Of a stretch of 15,981 bases of DNA, positions 6,364 through 14,749 are shown one piece after another (position 1 is the stretch's first letter; every line of letters starts with the position of its first letter). Position numbers and translations under genes: made by a program. The DNA lies in NCBI GenBank assembly GCA_022361315.1, contig JAKSBB010000301.1:1-15981 (forward strand), given 5' to 3'. The notes under the pieces are model-generated. The model was not told where the DNA came from. It did no database searches and worked only from the letters and a program-made list of their open reading frames with translations. The DNA comes from Desulfobacterales bacterium. Lineage in GTDB: Bacteria; Desulfobacterota; Desulfobacteria; Desulfobacterales; Desulfobacteraceae.

Positions 6364-8694
6364 ATGAAAACCCTGAAACGACTCACCCTCCTCCTGATGA
6401 TCTGCGGGGGGGCTGTTTTTTTCGGCTATGCCTACCAGATCAACCTCAGGGTGGAGGAACGGTTCAAAGAACGGCTATGGGATCTGCCGGCAAAGGTATA
6501 TGCCCGCCCCCTTTCCCTCTATCAGGGGCGTCAATTGTCCGCAGACGCCCTTGAACGGGAATTGAAACTCCTGGGTTACCGGAAGGTCAATACATTGTCC
6601 GGGCAGACCGCCCCGGGCAGCTACACCCGGCGGCAGGGAAAATTCACCCTGGTCTGCCGACCCTTTGATTTCACGGACGAACACCGGCCCCGGCGCCGCA
6701 CGGAAATTTCCATTTCCGGAAACCGGATCACCCGGGTCAACACCCTCAGCCGGTTCAATGACATGGAAAAACTGGACCCGGTGCTCATGGGGCAGTTCTA
6801 CCCTTCTTCCATGGAGGACCGTATTGTTCTGGATTCAGACGAGATTCCGGAATTGCTGAAATCCGCCATCGTTGCGGTTGAAGACAGGGAATTTTATACC
6901 CATTACGGTATTGATTTCAAATCCATACTCCGGGCCGTTGCCGTGAACATAAAGGAGGGCCGGTTCACCCAGGGAGCCAGCACCCTGACCCAGCAACTGG
7001 CCAAAAATTTCTTCCTGACAAGGGACAAAACCATCCGCCGGAAGATCAGTGAAGCCTTTGTCGCGGCAGCCATTGAGCGCCATTTTACAAAGGAAGAAAT
7101 CCTTGAAGCATACATCAACGAGGTCTACCTGGGGCAGGACGGTACCCGGGCCATCCACGGGTTCGGCCTGGCATCCGAGTTTTATTTCGGTAAACCTGCC
7201 GCCCTCCTGTCCCCGAAGGAAATCGCAGTGCTGGTGGGCATGCTCAAAGGACCGTCTGCTTATAATCCCAGGCGCCATCCCGACCGGGCATTAAAACGGA
7301 GCCACACCGTACTCAGGCTCATGGCAGACCAGGGGCTGATATCTTCCGCAACCCTTACGAAATCCATGGCCGGCCGCCTGGGTATCATTCCGGTTCCCAA
7401 ACACTCGCCCTTTCCCTTTTACCTGGATCTGGTCAAACGAAGGCTTCTGGAAGAATATCGTGAGGAAGATCTGAAAACCATGGGGCTTCGTATCTTCACC
7501 CCCCTGGACCCACTGGTTCAGCTGGCCGCGGAAAAAGGGGTGACGGATTTCATGAAAGCCCACGACTCAACCGGGGGCTCAGGTCGCTCCAAAAACCTGG
7601 AAGCTGCCGTGGTGGTTACCGACAGCGCCTCCAACGAGATACAGGCCCTGGTGGGGGGAAAGCGGGTGCGATTCAGCGGATTTAACCGGGCCCTGGACGC
7701 CAGGCGCCCCATCGGTTCTCTGATAAAACCCGCGGTATTTCTCACGGCCCTGGCCTCTCCCGACACCTACACCCTGGTGAGCCGGATCAGCGACGCCCCC
7801 ATTTCCCTGAACACCCCGGACGGCAGCCAATGGCAGCCCCGGAACTTTGACCGGAAATTCCACGGGGAGATTCCCCTGTACCGGTCACTGGTCCACTCCT
7901 ACAACACCTCCACCGTCCGGCTCGGCATGGCCCTAGGACTGGATGCCGTAGCCGCCACTTTAGGACATCTGGGACACACCCCGGCCAAGCCTTTGCTGCC
8001 GGCCATGCTGCTGGGCAGCCTTGAAATGACACCGGTGCAGGTGGCCCAGATGTATCATACCCTGGCCTCGGGCGGCTTTTACACCCCGGCCCGGGCCATC
8101 AAAGCCGTGGTTACCCCGGAGGGAAACACCCTCCAGCGTTATGCCCTGACCATTGAACAAAGGCTGAACCCAGGCCCTGTATTCCTGGTCAATAAAACCC
8201 TCCAGGCCGTCGTGAGCGAAGGTACCGGTAAATCCCTGGCCAAACGGCTCTCCCCGGATCTTGGTATTGCCGGTAAAACCGGCACCACCAACGAGCTGCG
8301 GGACACCTGGTTTGCCGGATACTCCGGAAACCGCCTGGCCGTGGTATGGCTGGGCCGGGATGACAATCGTTCCACCGGCCTTACCGGTGCCACAGGCGCC
8401 CTGCAGGTTTTCGGCCGGATGATGGCAACGCTGCCCAACACTCCGCTGGCCATCAGCCCGCCGGAGAATATTGAATGGGCAATCGTCAACCCGGATACGG
8501 GCCACCGCACGGATAGAGACTGTCCCGGCGCCCTGGCGGTTCCATTTATCAAGGGCTCCGCACCGGAACAATTGACCCCGTGTGCCCGGGCTTCAAAACA
8601 AAACAGACCCGCACACACCGCACCGGAAACCCACCGGAGCAAAACAAAAAAGCCGCGATACTTCATCGACTGGCTGAAGGATGTATTCAAATGA
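6364..8694 (+). CDS. mrcB: Bifunctional penicillin-binding protein 1B (glycosyltransferase/transpeptidase)
   Basis: The 776-aa protein is an inner-membrane peptidoglycan synthase. It has a short cytoplasmic tail, one transmembrane helix (about 6-24) and a UB2H-like region (about 45-130), the domain that receives the activator in PBP1b. The GT51 glycosyltransferase follows, with catalytic E173 in A-V-E-D-R-E-F-Y-x-H-x-G and G-A-S-T-L-T-Q-Q-L-x-K-N at 204-215. The transpeptidase has S452-x-x-K455 (P-I-G-S-L-I-K-P), S512-Y-N514 and K638-T-G-T, so all catalytic motifs are intact. The N-E-V-Y-L-G-Q-D-G and G-F-G-L-A-S-E-F-Y-F-G blocks fit PBP1b better than PBP1a. It starts 11 nt after the PlsB-GpsA stop without a clear ribosome site, suggesting translational coupling, and its stop overlaps the next ATG. 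The tail (735-776) is basic and probably disordered. Confidence 0.9.
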   Translation: MKTLKRLTLLLMICGGAVFFGYAYQINLRVEERFKERLWDLPAKVYARPLSLYQGRQLSADALERELKLLGYRKVNTLSGQTAPGSYTRRQGKFTLVCRPFDFTDEHRPRRRTEISISGNRITRVNTLSRFNDMEKLDPVLMGQFYPSSMEDRIVLDSDEIPELLKSAIVAVEDREFYTHYGIDFKSILRAVAVNIKEGRFTQGASTLTQQLAKNFFLTRDKTIRRKISEAFVAAAIERHFTKEEILEAYINEVYLGQDGTRAIHGFGLASEFYFGKPAALLSPKEIAVLVGMLKGPSAYNPRRHPDRALKRSHTVLRLMADQGLISSATLTKSMAGRLGIIPVPKHSPFPFYLDLVKRRLLEEYREEDLKTMGLRIFTPLDPLVQLAAEKGVTDFMKAHDSTGGSGRSKNLEAAVVVTDSASNEIQALVGGKRVRFSGFNRALDARRPIGSLIKPAVFLTALASPDTYTLVSRISDAPISLNTPDGSQWQPRNFDRKFHGEIPLYRSLVHSYNTSTVRLGMALGLDAVAATLGHLGHTPAKPLLPAMLLGSLEMTPVQVAQMYHTLASGGFYTPARAIKAVVTPEGNTLQRYALTIEQRLNPGPVFLVNKTLQAVVSEGTGKSLAKRLSPDLGIAGKTGTTNELRDTWFAGYSGNRLAVVWLGRDDNRSTGLTGATGALQVFGRMMATLPNTPLAISPPENIEWAIVNPDTGHRTDRDCPGALAVPFIKGSAPEQLTPCARASKQNRPAHTAPETHRSKTKKPRYFIDWLKDVFK

Positions 8695-9224
8695 AACCTA
8701 AAAGAATAGATCAGAAACGAATATTTACGGCACGCCTTTATTGCATATTGATCGCAATCACCCTTTTTACCCTTTCCGCCTGTGCGGACCGCAGGGTGGT
8801 CACCGCACCGGGAACCCATATTCCACCGGATTCCGTGCCCCGGATCGGAGACCCGGCCCCGGCTGAAACCCAGGTGGACAAACGAATTGCCTCCCGCCCC
8901 AAAGCAAAGGCGGTCCCCCCTAAAGACGTCCGCCCCGCCCACCATAAGCGGTCGGAAGCCATGACCCGGATGCTGCGCAAGGCGGAAAATCAGCTGGACC
9001 GGAACCAGCCCGATGCCGCCTTCGATACCCTGGAACAGGCCCTGTCCATGGACGGCCGTGATCCCCTGGTCTGGCACCTTATGGCCAAGGCACGGCTGGC
9101 CCAGGGCCGTTACCGGCAGGCCGTATCCCTGGCAAAGAAATCCGACAGCCTTGCTGCCTCACACCCCGAAATAAAGAAGAAGAATGCCGCGCTGATCAGA
9201 AAGGCACAGGCCAGCCAGGGCTAA
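8691..9224 (+). CDS. TPR-containing outer-membrane lipoprotein, candidate LpoP-like activator of PBP1b
   Basis: The 177-aa protein begins at ATG 8691, overlapping the PBP1b stop in ATGA; AAGGA at 8677-8681 is its ribosome site. Frame open upstream to a GTG at 8580 is only PBP1b coding overlap. The N-terminus is basic, then hydrophobic, ending in lipobox L-S-A-C with C31. Residue +2 is Ala, not Asp, so sorting to the outer membrane is expected. Residues 32-90 form a linker rich in Pro, Ala, Lys and Arg, followed by about two tetratricopeptide helices pairs (93-155; A-x-x-x-L-x-x-N-Q-P-D-A-A, then A-K-A-R-L-A-Q-G-R-Y-R-Q-A). Lipid anchor, long linker and small C-terminal domain is the layout of PBP activators, and Pseudomonas LpoP is a TPR lipoprotein encoded beside mrcB. 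The activator role is inferred from context; TPRs alone are not specific. Confidence 0.75.
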   Translation: MKPKRIDQKRIFTARLYCILIAITLFTLSACADRRVVTAPGTHIPPDSVPRIGDPAPAETQVDKRIASRPKAKAVPPKDVRPAHHKRSEAMTRMLRKAENQLDRNQPDAAFDTLEQALSMDGRDPLVWHLMAKARLAQGRYRQAVSLAKKSDSLAASHPEIKKKNAALIRKAQASQG

Positions 9225-9230
9225 AAGCAC

Positions 9231-10079
9231 TTATGCCTTTTGCGCAAAGGCAGTGATAATATGTCCTGAAAAACAGTCAATAATCTCAGAAGGGTTCTGC
9301 CGGTTTTTGTGAAGGACCACCGTGGACACCGGCAGCACTGGCAGGCCGCTTTCAAGACCCAGTGCGAGCAAATCTTCCGGCAGGTTGCTGGCGATGATTG
9401 GCGCCACGGCAAATCCGGACTGTACCGCATCGATCAGTCCGGAGATGCTCCGACTCACATAGACGATCCGATACTGGATACCCGATTTTTCCAGGGCATC
9501 CAGGGCCCAGGTCCTGAAGATGCAATCCGCTTCAAATACGGCCAGGGGAAGGGCCTTATGGGGCTGTACGATAAATCCCGGGGCAGCGGCCCACACCACC
9601 GGGTCCTGGTGGATCACCTGCCCCCCTTCGGGAAACTGGGTGGTGATGCCCACATCCAGGTCACCGCGGTCCACAGCGGCCTTCACGTCCACACTGTTCT
9701 CACACTCCATTTTCACCTGGATGTCCGGATAGTCCAGTGCAAACCTGGCCAGAATCCCCGGCAACAGGCCAATGGTATAGTGTTCCGGAGAACCGAACCG
9801 GACGGTCCCTTCCAGATCCGGTCCGGTCAACGCCCGCACCGCATCGTCATGTTCCCTGACGATTCTCATGGCATACCCCAGCAGTGTCCGGCCCTCACGG
9901 GTGAGTTCAACGGTTTTGCCCACCCTGTCGAACAGGGGGCGCCCCACCTCCGCCTCCAGCCGTTTGATCTGCATGCTCACGGCGGATTGTGAGCGGTGCA
10001 CCAGGGCCCCTGCCTTGGTAAACCCCCGGGTCTCGGCCAGGGCAATAAAGGTTCTGAGGGTATCAATTTGAAGATTCAT
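9231..10079 (-). CDS. LysR-family transcriptional regulator
   Basis: The 282-aa protein starts at ATG 10079, with AGG five bases upstream. Residues 3-62 are a standard LysR winged helix-turn-helix: L-x-T-F-I-A-L-A-E-T, G-F-T-K-A-G, the recognition helix S-Q-S-A-V-S-M-Q-I-K-R-L-E, and G-R-P-L-F-D-R. A linker helix leads to the two-lobe effector domain (about 88-280), including V-R-F-G-S-P-E-H-Y and D-V-G-I-T-T. The length is slightly short but normal. It is divergent from the SDR gene at 10187 and shares a 107-bp spacer containing a symmetrical site, the usual arrangement for a LysR protein that represses itself and activates its neighbour. The effector is unknown; the SDR substrate or product is a reasonable guess. 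Confidence 0.9.
   Translation of the reverse strand: MNLQIDTLRTFIALAETRGFTKAGALVHRSQSAVSMQIKRLEAEVGRPLFDRVGKTVELTREGRTLLGYAMRIVREHDDAVRALTGPDLEGTVRFGSPEHYTIGLLPGILARFALDYPDIQVKMECENSVDVKAAVDRGDLDVGITTQFPEGGQVIHQDPVVWAAAPGFIVQPHKALPLAVFEADCIFRTWALDALEKSGIQYRIVYVSRSISGLIDAVQSGFAVAPIIASNLPEDLLALGLESGLPVLPVSTVVLHKNRQNPSEIIDCFSGHIITAFAQKA
9234..9252 (-). terminator. Hairpin between the convergent lipoprotein and LysR genes
   Basis: TGCCTTT (9234-9240) and AAAGGCA (9246-9252) form a perfect 7-bp stem around a 5-nt loop, and CAC/GTG on either side could extend it past a bulge. It overlaps the 3' end of the LysR gene and lies 10 nt beyond the lipoprotein stop. On the minus strand a TTTT run follows about 7 nt later, so termination of the LysR mRNA is possible; it may also serve both strands. 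Confidence 0.35.
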
Positions 10080-10090
10080 AACAACCTGTG

Positions 10091-10131
10091 ATCATTTATA
10101 TCAAAACTATTCATTCGACAAATGATTATAC
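10091..10131 (+). promoter_or_regulatory. Candidate LysR binding site between the divergent LysR and SDR genes
   Basis: Three copies of the same half site are seen: ATCATTT at 10091-10097, TCATT at 10111-10115 and its inverse AATGA at 10121-10125 (extended AAATGAT 10120-10126). The last two form a perfect TCATT-N5-AATGA dyad, and the first pairs with the extended copy over 7 bp. LysR proteins bind short interrupted dyads of about 15 bp. TTATAC at 10126-10131 directly after the dyad could be the -10 of the SDR promoter. Confidence 0.5.
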
Positions 10132-10186
10132 CGGAATTACACTGACAGGAAAATAACAAAAACCAAAAGAGACGAGGAAATACGAA

Positions 10187-10792
10187 ATGAAAATACTCAT
10201 CATCGGCGGCAACGGCACCATCGGTAAACGGGTGAGCACCCATTTTTCAGACAACCATGAGATCCTCATCGCAGGTAGAAATACCGGCGACGTTATAGTC
10301 GATATCGCGGACAGCACATCCATTACCGCCATGTTTGAGGCTGTGGGCAAGGTGGATGCCGTGGTCTGCATTGCCGGCGAGGCCAAATGGGCGGAGTTTG
10401 AATCCATGACGGAGGCGGATTTTTACATCGGTCTCAAGAGTAAGCTCATGGGCCAGGTCAACCTGGTGAGAATCGGAAAAGACTTTCTCAATCCCGGCGG
10501 TTCCTTTACCCTGACCACCGGTATCCTGGCCGACCATCCCGTCCGTCTCACCACAAGTGCCGCCATGGTCAACGGCGCCATCCACAGCTTTGTGAAAGCC
10601 GCCGCCCTGGAACTACCCCCTCTGCGTATCAATGTGGTGTCCTCCGGGCTGGTGGAATATGCCGTGGATAAGTACCGGGACTATTTCCCCGGCCACAATC
10701 CCATTCCCATGGCCAAGGTGGTCAACGGCTATGTGAAAAGCGTACTGGGGCACAACACCGGCGAAATTATTCGCATGTACGACAATTGCTGA
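10187..10792 (+). CDS. Atypical short-chain dehydrogenase/reductase, Lin1944-like, lacking the YxxxK active site
   Basis: The 201-aa protein starts at ATG 10187 with GAGG 9 nt upstream. It has an N-terminal Rossmann motif G-G-N-G-T-I-G (7-13), and R31 after the second strand suggests NADP(H). The fold continues with V-D-I-A-D, V-V-C-I-A-G and G-G-S-F-T-L-T-T-G. Where classical SDRs have Tyr-x-x-x-Lys, this protein reads A125-M-V-N-G-A with no Tyr and no Lys, counting back from the conserved L-E-L at 141-143; the usual Asn-Ala-Gly block is C-I-A-G. Loss of active-site residues with retention of the nucleotide motif is the described hallmark of the Lin1944-like SDR group, whose function is unknown. 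At about 200 residues it is shorter than most classical SDRs (about 250). The divergent LysR gene is its likely regulator. Confidence 0.85.
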   Translation: MKILIIGGNGTIGKRVSTHFSDNHEILIAGRNTGDVIVDIADSTSITAMFEAVGKVDAVVCIAGEAKWAEFESMTEADFYIGLKSKLMGQVNLVRIGKDFLNPGGSFTLTTGILADHPVRLTTSAAMVNGAIHSFVKAAALELPPLRINVVSSGLVEYAVDKYRDYFPGHNPIPMAKVVNGYVKSVLGHNTGEIIRMYDNC

Positions 10793-10817
10793 CACAACCT
10801 TTTTTTATACATCCTAT

Positions 10818-10846
10818 TGCCCGGGCAGCAACCGTCTTCCCGGGTA
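10818..10846 (+). terminator. Hairpin after the SDR gene
   Basis: CCCGGG at 10820-10825 pairs with CCCGGG at 10839-10844 across a 13-nt loop, and the flanking bases can add a T-A and a wobble pair. It starts 26 nt after the stop. No T run follows, so terminator function is uncertain. Between here and the kinase start the sequence is AT-rich and has no gene. Confidence 0.3.
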
Positions 10847-10895
10847 TCCCCTCTCCTTATCCCCGATTTCTTTCTTCAAAATTCCGGACACGGGT

Positions 10896-10924
10896 TTGAA
10901 TTTCTAAGGGTATTCTGGTAACAA
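10896..10924 (+). promoter_or_regulatory. Possible promoter of the hybrid kinase-cheR-cheB operon
   Basis: TTGAAT (10896-10901), a 17-nt spacer and TAACAA (10919-10924) lie 55 nt before the kinase ATG. The -35 is fair (4 of 6) and the -10 poor (3 of 6). It is the best candidate in the AT-rich stretch but is weakly supported. Confidence 0.2.
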
Positions 10925-10978
10925 TTTAAGAAACTCTTCTAAAAAACTGCGTTCCTTAACAATTTTAAAGTGGAATAT

Positions 10979-13900
10979 ATGGTTTCACAAATCAAAAAGA
11001 AGGTGGCGGTCAAAATTGCCTGTATCATCGTATTTGTGGTGACGGTGATCAGTGCCTCGTCCATTGTGATTTTCAGCAAAAGCAACAAAGTGACCCTTAC
11101 CGAGTACCTGAACATTTCCCTGTCAAACGCAGTGGAGTTCTCGGAACTGGTCTATTCCCAGCCCCTCTGGAATTTTGATTACGGGGCCATTATCGGGCTC
11201 AACCGGGTGGTCCTGGAAAACAAGCTCATCACCGCCATCAACATTTACGACGAATCAAAATTTGTGGCGGGATCCGAAAAGCAGATGTCCACGGATGAGG
11301 CGTCACCGGATGGTTACCTTATCAAGGAACTGAACACCCCTTACCGGCCGCCGGCGGACAACAGCTACATAAAAATCATTACCGGAAATATTTTGGATGG
11401 AAAAGAACACCTGGGCAGGTTTGAACTTTTTTATACCGAAGAGTTCACTGAAAACGCTGTGCGCGATGCCAACAACAAGATGGTGGTCATGTTCGGCATC
11501 ATTGCCCTGCTGATTATTATCTGTGTGTTCTTTGCCATCACCGCCCTGAATAAGCCCATTATCGAACTGGCCCAGATCGCCCGGCAGATGGCGGACAGCA
11601 GGGACTTTTCCATTTCCCTGAAGAAAAAAAACCGGATTGACGAAATCGGTATCCTCTTCAACGGGTTTGTGGATCTGATCCAGCAGATCAGAAAAAAAGA
11701 AGAAGAACGGGAACACTTGCAACAGGAATTACAGGACAGCGTGCAACGCTTTCGTACATTGTTCAACAATCTGCAGGAGGCCATCGACAAAGAAGAATAC
11801 GCCCACAGGCTTTCGCCAGCCTCTAAAACGGATGACCTCACCATTTCCCTGAACAAGATGCTGACCACCCTTGAGCAGGCGGACACCTATACCAAAAACC
11901 AGAGCTGGTTGAAAAACGGACAGGCAGAACTGAGTGATATTATCGGCGGTGAACAGCGAATCGCCAGGCTTGCCGGAAAGGCCATTAATTTCATCGCCGA
12001 TTACACCGGGGCGCTGGTGGCAACGATCTTTATCGTTGACGACACCCACAAGGATTTCAGCCTTGCGGCCAGCTATGCCTTCCGGGAACGAAAAAATTTT
12101 CACAACCGGTTTAAACCGGGGGAGGGTCTTACCGGACAGGCCGTGCTTGAACAAAAAACCATTGTTTTCGCGGATATCCCCGAAGATTATATCCGCATCG
12201 AATCTGCCCTGGGCAATGTCAGCCCCGGATGCATCATCGTTATCCCCCTGGTATTTGAAGGGGAGGTCAACGGCGTCATTGAACTGGGTGCCCTTGAACA
12301 GGTGTCCGGATTAAAAATCGAATTTCTGGAAACCGTAGCAAAAAGCCTGGCAGTGGCGGTGAACGTCGCCATGTTCAACGACCGGCTTTCCGCCCTGTTT
12401 GAACAGACCAAAGAACAGGCGGAGGAACTTAAATCCCAGCAGGAGGAATTACGGGCGGCCAATGAGGAACTGGAGGAACAGACCCAGATCCTCAAAGCCT
12501 CGGAAAGCAAACTCCAGGCCCAGCAGGAGGAGTTGCAGGCCAGCAATGAAGAACTGGAAGAAAAAACGGAATTGCTGGAACATCAAAAGACGGAAATTCA
12601 AAAAACAAACAGGGCACTGGAACTCAAGCAGCAGCAGATCGAAGACAAAGCCGAGCAGTTGAAAGCCGAGACAAAGTATAAGTCGGAATTCCTGGCCAAC
12701 ATGTCCCACGAGCTGAGAACCCCCTTGAACAGCCTTTTGATCCTGGCCAATATGCTGGCGGAAAACGAGGAGGAAAACCTGACCCCCGACCAGATCGAGA
12801 GTGCGGCCTCCATTTACCGGAGCGGGCAGAACCTGCTCCACCTCATCAACGATATTCTGGACCTGTCAAAAATAGAAGCCAAGCGAATCGAGTTGAATAT
12901 TACCCAGGTCTCCCTCCATGAACTGGGCAGCAATTTCACCACCGAATTCCTTCACATGGCAAAGGAAAAGGATATTGATTTCACAGTGATTACGGACGAA
13001 GAACTGCCGGCGTCCGTGACCACGGATGTCCACCGGCTGGAACAGGTGATCCGCAACCTCATCGGCAATGCCATGAAGTTCACGGAACAGGGCACCATTA
13101 CCCTGAAATTCCACAGACCTGATGATGGGGTGCGCTTCTTTAACAGCGAACTCTCCCATGATGAATGCCTCGCCATTTCCATCATCGATACGGGGGAAGG
13201 CATTCCCAAAGACAAGATCCAGCTGATTTTCGAGGCATTCAAGCAGATGGACGGTTCCATCAGCAGAAAGCACGGGGGAACAGGGTTGGGCCTGTCCATC
13301 TCAAAAGAACTGACGGCCCTTCTCGGCGGAGAGATCAAGGTCACCAGCGTCCATGGAGAAGGTTCCACCTTCACCATTTACATCCCCCAACACCTCTCAG
13401 TACCGGAAAGCACACCCGAACCGGTCCCCCCGTTAACAGGGGCCTCACAGGCATCCGTATCTCGCCAGCCGGTCCCGGAAACACCACCACCGGCCGCATC
13501 CAAACCGGAGCCGGCCACCACTGCAGATCCCCGGGAGAAAACCATACTCATCATCGAAGATGATCCGGAATTTGCCGGTATCCTTTCAAATTTCTTCAGG
13601 AAAAAAGGGTATACCCCCACATCTGCCCATGACGGAGAAATGGGGGTGAAATATGCCATTGAACAGCGGCCCACCGCCATTATCCTGGATATCGGCCTAC
13701 CCGGCATCGACGGCTGGGGAGTGCTTGCCGAGTTGAAAAACAACAGTATCACCCGCCACATTCCCGTGCATATCATGAGTGCCTTTGATGATACCCGGCA
13801 GGGACTTGAGCGGGGGGCCGTGGGCTACCTCACCAAACCGGTTTCCAGGGAAGGGCTGAATCAGGCGTTTGAAAGGATCGAAGATATCCTGACCAATGAT

Positions 13901-14707
13901 GTCAAGCACCTTCTGGTGATTGAGGACAATCAGGAACTCCAGCTCAGCATCATGAAACTCATGACCTCAAACGACATCCGGGTCACCGCGGCCAGCACCG
14001 GGCAGAAAGCCATTGAACTGCTGAGATCAAATAAGTTCGACTGCATGATCCTGGACCTGGGCCTGCCCGACATCACCGGTTTTGAACTGCTGGATAAAAT
14101 CAACAAAGCCCCCGGCATAGATATGATTCCCGTGATCATATTCACCGGCAGGGACCTCACCAACCAGGAAACCGAGGAACTTGAAAAATTCGCCTCAAGC
14201 ATCGTGTTGAAGAACGCGGTATCCATGGAGCGCCTCCTGGATGAAACCGCTCTGTTTCTCCACCGTGTGGAGAGCGACATGAGTGAAGACCAGAAAAAGA
14301 TGATCCGAAAAGTCAGGGATCAGGATTCGACACTCACAGACAAAAAAGTCCTGATCGTTGACGATGATATGCGCAATGCATTTGCCCTGAACAAATTCCT
14401 CAAATCCAAGGGAATGGACGTCACCATTGCCAACAACGGTGAGAAAGCCCTTGCCCTGCTGGATGAAGGGCCGCCTCCGGACATCATCCTCATGGACATC
14501 ATGATGCCGGTGATGGATGGATACGAGGCCACCCGACGGATCAGAAAACAAAAAAAATTCAAAGACACCCCGATTCTGGCTCTCACGGCAAAGGCCATGT
14601 CCTCGGACCGGGACGAATGCATCAGGTGCGGGGCCAACGACTACCTGTCCAAGCCCCTGGACACCACAAAACTGCTCACCATGCTCAGGGTATGGCTCTA
14701 CGCCTGA
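10979..14707 (+). CDS. Membrane hybrid sensor histidine kinase with HAMP, GAF, coiled coil and three receiver domains
   Basis: The 1242-aa protein is read from ATG 10979, preceded by AAGTGGA; GTG 10970 is a weaker start. Domains in order: transmembrane helix 1 (about 10-32), periplasmic sensor (33-167), transmembrane helix 2 (168-190), HAMP (190-245), a second HAMP-like helical stretch (250-310), GAF (320-465), long coiled coil (470-565), HisKA with H577 in M-S-H-E-L-R-T-P-L, HATPase (N-box R-N-L-I-G-N-A, D-T-G-E-G-I, G-G-T-G-L-G-L), a Pro-rich linker (806-850), then REC1 (D904, K953), REC2 (D1026) and REC3 (D1173, K1225). All three phosphoacceptors are present; REC2 has K-N instead of K-P at its Lys. 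It should autophosphorylate in response to a periplasmic or GAF-bound signal and relay through its receivers. cheR and cheB follow closely, so methylation may tune it. Confidence 0.9.
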   Translation: MVSQIKKKVAVKIACIIVFVVTVISASSIVIFSKSNKVTLTEYLNISLSNAVEFSELVYSQPLWNFDYGAIIGLNRVVLENKLITAINIYDESKFVAGSEKQMSTDEASPDGYLIKELNTPYRPPADNSYIKIITGNILDGKEHLGRFELFYTEEFTENAVRDANNKMVVMFGIIALLIIICVFFAITALNKPIIELAQIARQMADSRDFSISLKKKNRIDEIGILFNGFVDLIQQIRKKEEEREHLQQELQDSVQRFRTLFNNLQEAIDKEEYAHRLSPASKTDDLTISLNKMLTTLEQADTYTKNQSWLKNGQAELSDIIGGEQRIARLAGKAINFIADYTGALVATIFIVDDTHKDFSLAASYAFRERKNFHNRFKPGEGLTGQAVLEQKTIVFADIPEDYIRIESALGNVSPGCIIVIPLVFEGEVNGVIELGALEQVSGLKIEFLETVAKSLAVAVNVAMFNDRLSALFEQTKEQAEELKSQQEELRAANEELEEQTQILKASESKLQAQQEELQASNEELEEKTELLEHQKTEIQKTNRALELKQQQIEDKAEQLKAETKYKSEFLANMSHELRTPLNSLLILANMLAENEEENLTPDQIESAASIYRSGQNLLHLINDILDLSKIEAKRIELNITQVSLHELGSNFTTEFLHMAKEKDIDFTVITDEELPASVTTDVHRLEQVIRNLIGNAMKFTEQGTITLKFHRPDDGVRFFNSELSHDECLAISIIDTGEGIPKDKIQLIFEAFKQMDGSISRKHGGTGLGLSISKELTALLGGEIKVTSVHGEGSTFTIYIPQHLSVPESTPEPVPPLTGASQASVSRQPVPETPPPAASKPEPATTADPREKTILIIEDDPEFAGILSNFFRKKGYTPTSAHDGEMGVKYAIEQRPTAIILDIGLPGIDGWGVLAELKNNSITRHIPVHIMSAFDDTRQGLERGAVGYLTKPVSREGLNQAFERIEDILTNDVKHLLVIEDNQELQLSIMKLMTSNDIRVTAASTGQKAIELLRSNKFDCMILDLGLPDITGFELLDKINKAPGIDMIPVIIFTGRDLTNQETEELEKFASSIVLKNAVSMERLLDETALFLHRVESDMSEDQKKMIRKVRDQDSTLTDKKVLIVDDDMRNAFALNKFLKSKGMDVTIANNGEKALALLDEGPPPDIILMDIMMPVMDGYEATRRIRKQKKFKDTPILALTAKAMSSDRDECIRCGANDYLSKPLDTTKLLTMLRVWLYA
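12437..12604 (+). repeat. Two 84-bp (28-residue) coiled-coil repeats in the hybrid kinase, each with an E-E-L-x-A-[AS] motif
   Basis: Copies lie at 12437-12520 and 12521-12604. Their first 14 residues, Q-Q-E-E-L-x-A-x-N-E-E-L-E-E, agree at 12 of 14 positions; the second halves have diverged. The period is four heptads, so both copies put the Glu pair on the same helix face. The segment lies between the GAF and HisKA domains. Confidence 0.8.
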
Positions 14708-14723
14708 GCCGGGTGCAGATAAA

Positions 14724-14737
14724 AGGAGACACCCATA
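14724..14737 (+). promoter_or_regulatory. Ribosome site of cheR, spaced for an ATA codon rather than the ATG
   Basis: AGGAG at 14724-14728 is the only ribosome site before cheR. The first in-frame ATG (14750) is 21 nt away, which is too far for normal initiation. At the expected 6-nt distance is ATA (14735-14737), in the same frame and five codons before the ATG. An in-frame TAA at 14720-14722 rules out a start further upstream, and no ATG, GTG or TTG lies between. Confidence 0.55.
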
Positions 14738-14749
14738 GAATTCGACGCC

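Noticed and set aside
8139..9077. 312-aa minus-strand open frame across the mrcB-lipoprotein junction
   Set aside because: It spans the antisense of two well supported genes, and its translation resembles no protein family.
10970..14707. Possible phage-defence or other exotic role for the large multi-domain gene
   Set aside because: All segments are accounted for by standard sensor kinase domains; no nuclease, protease or other effector domain is present.
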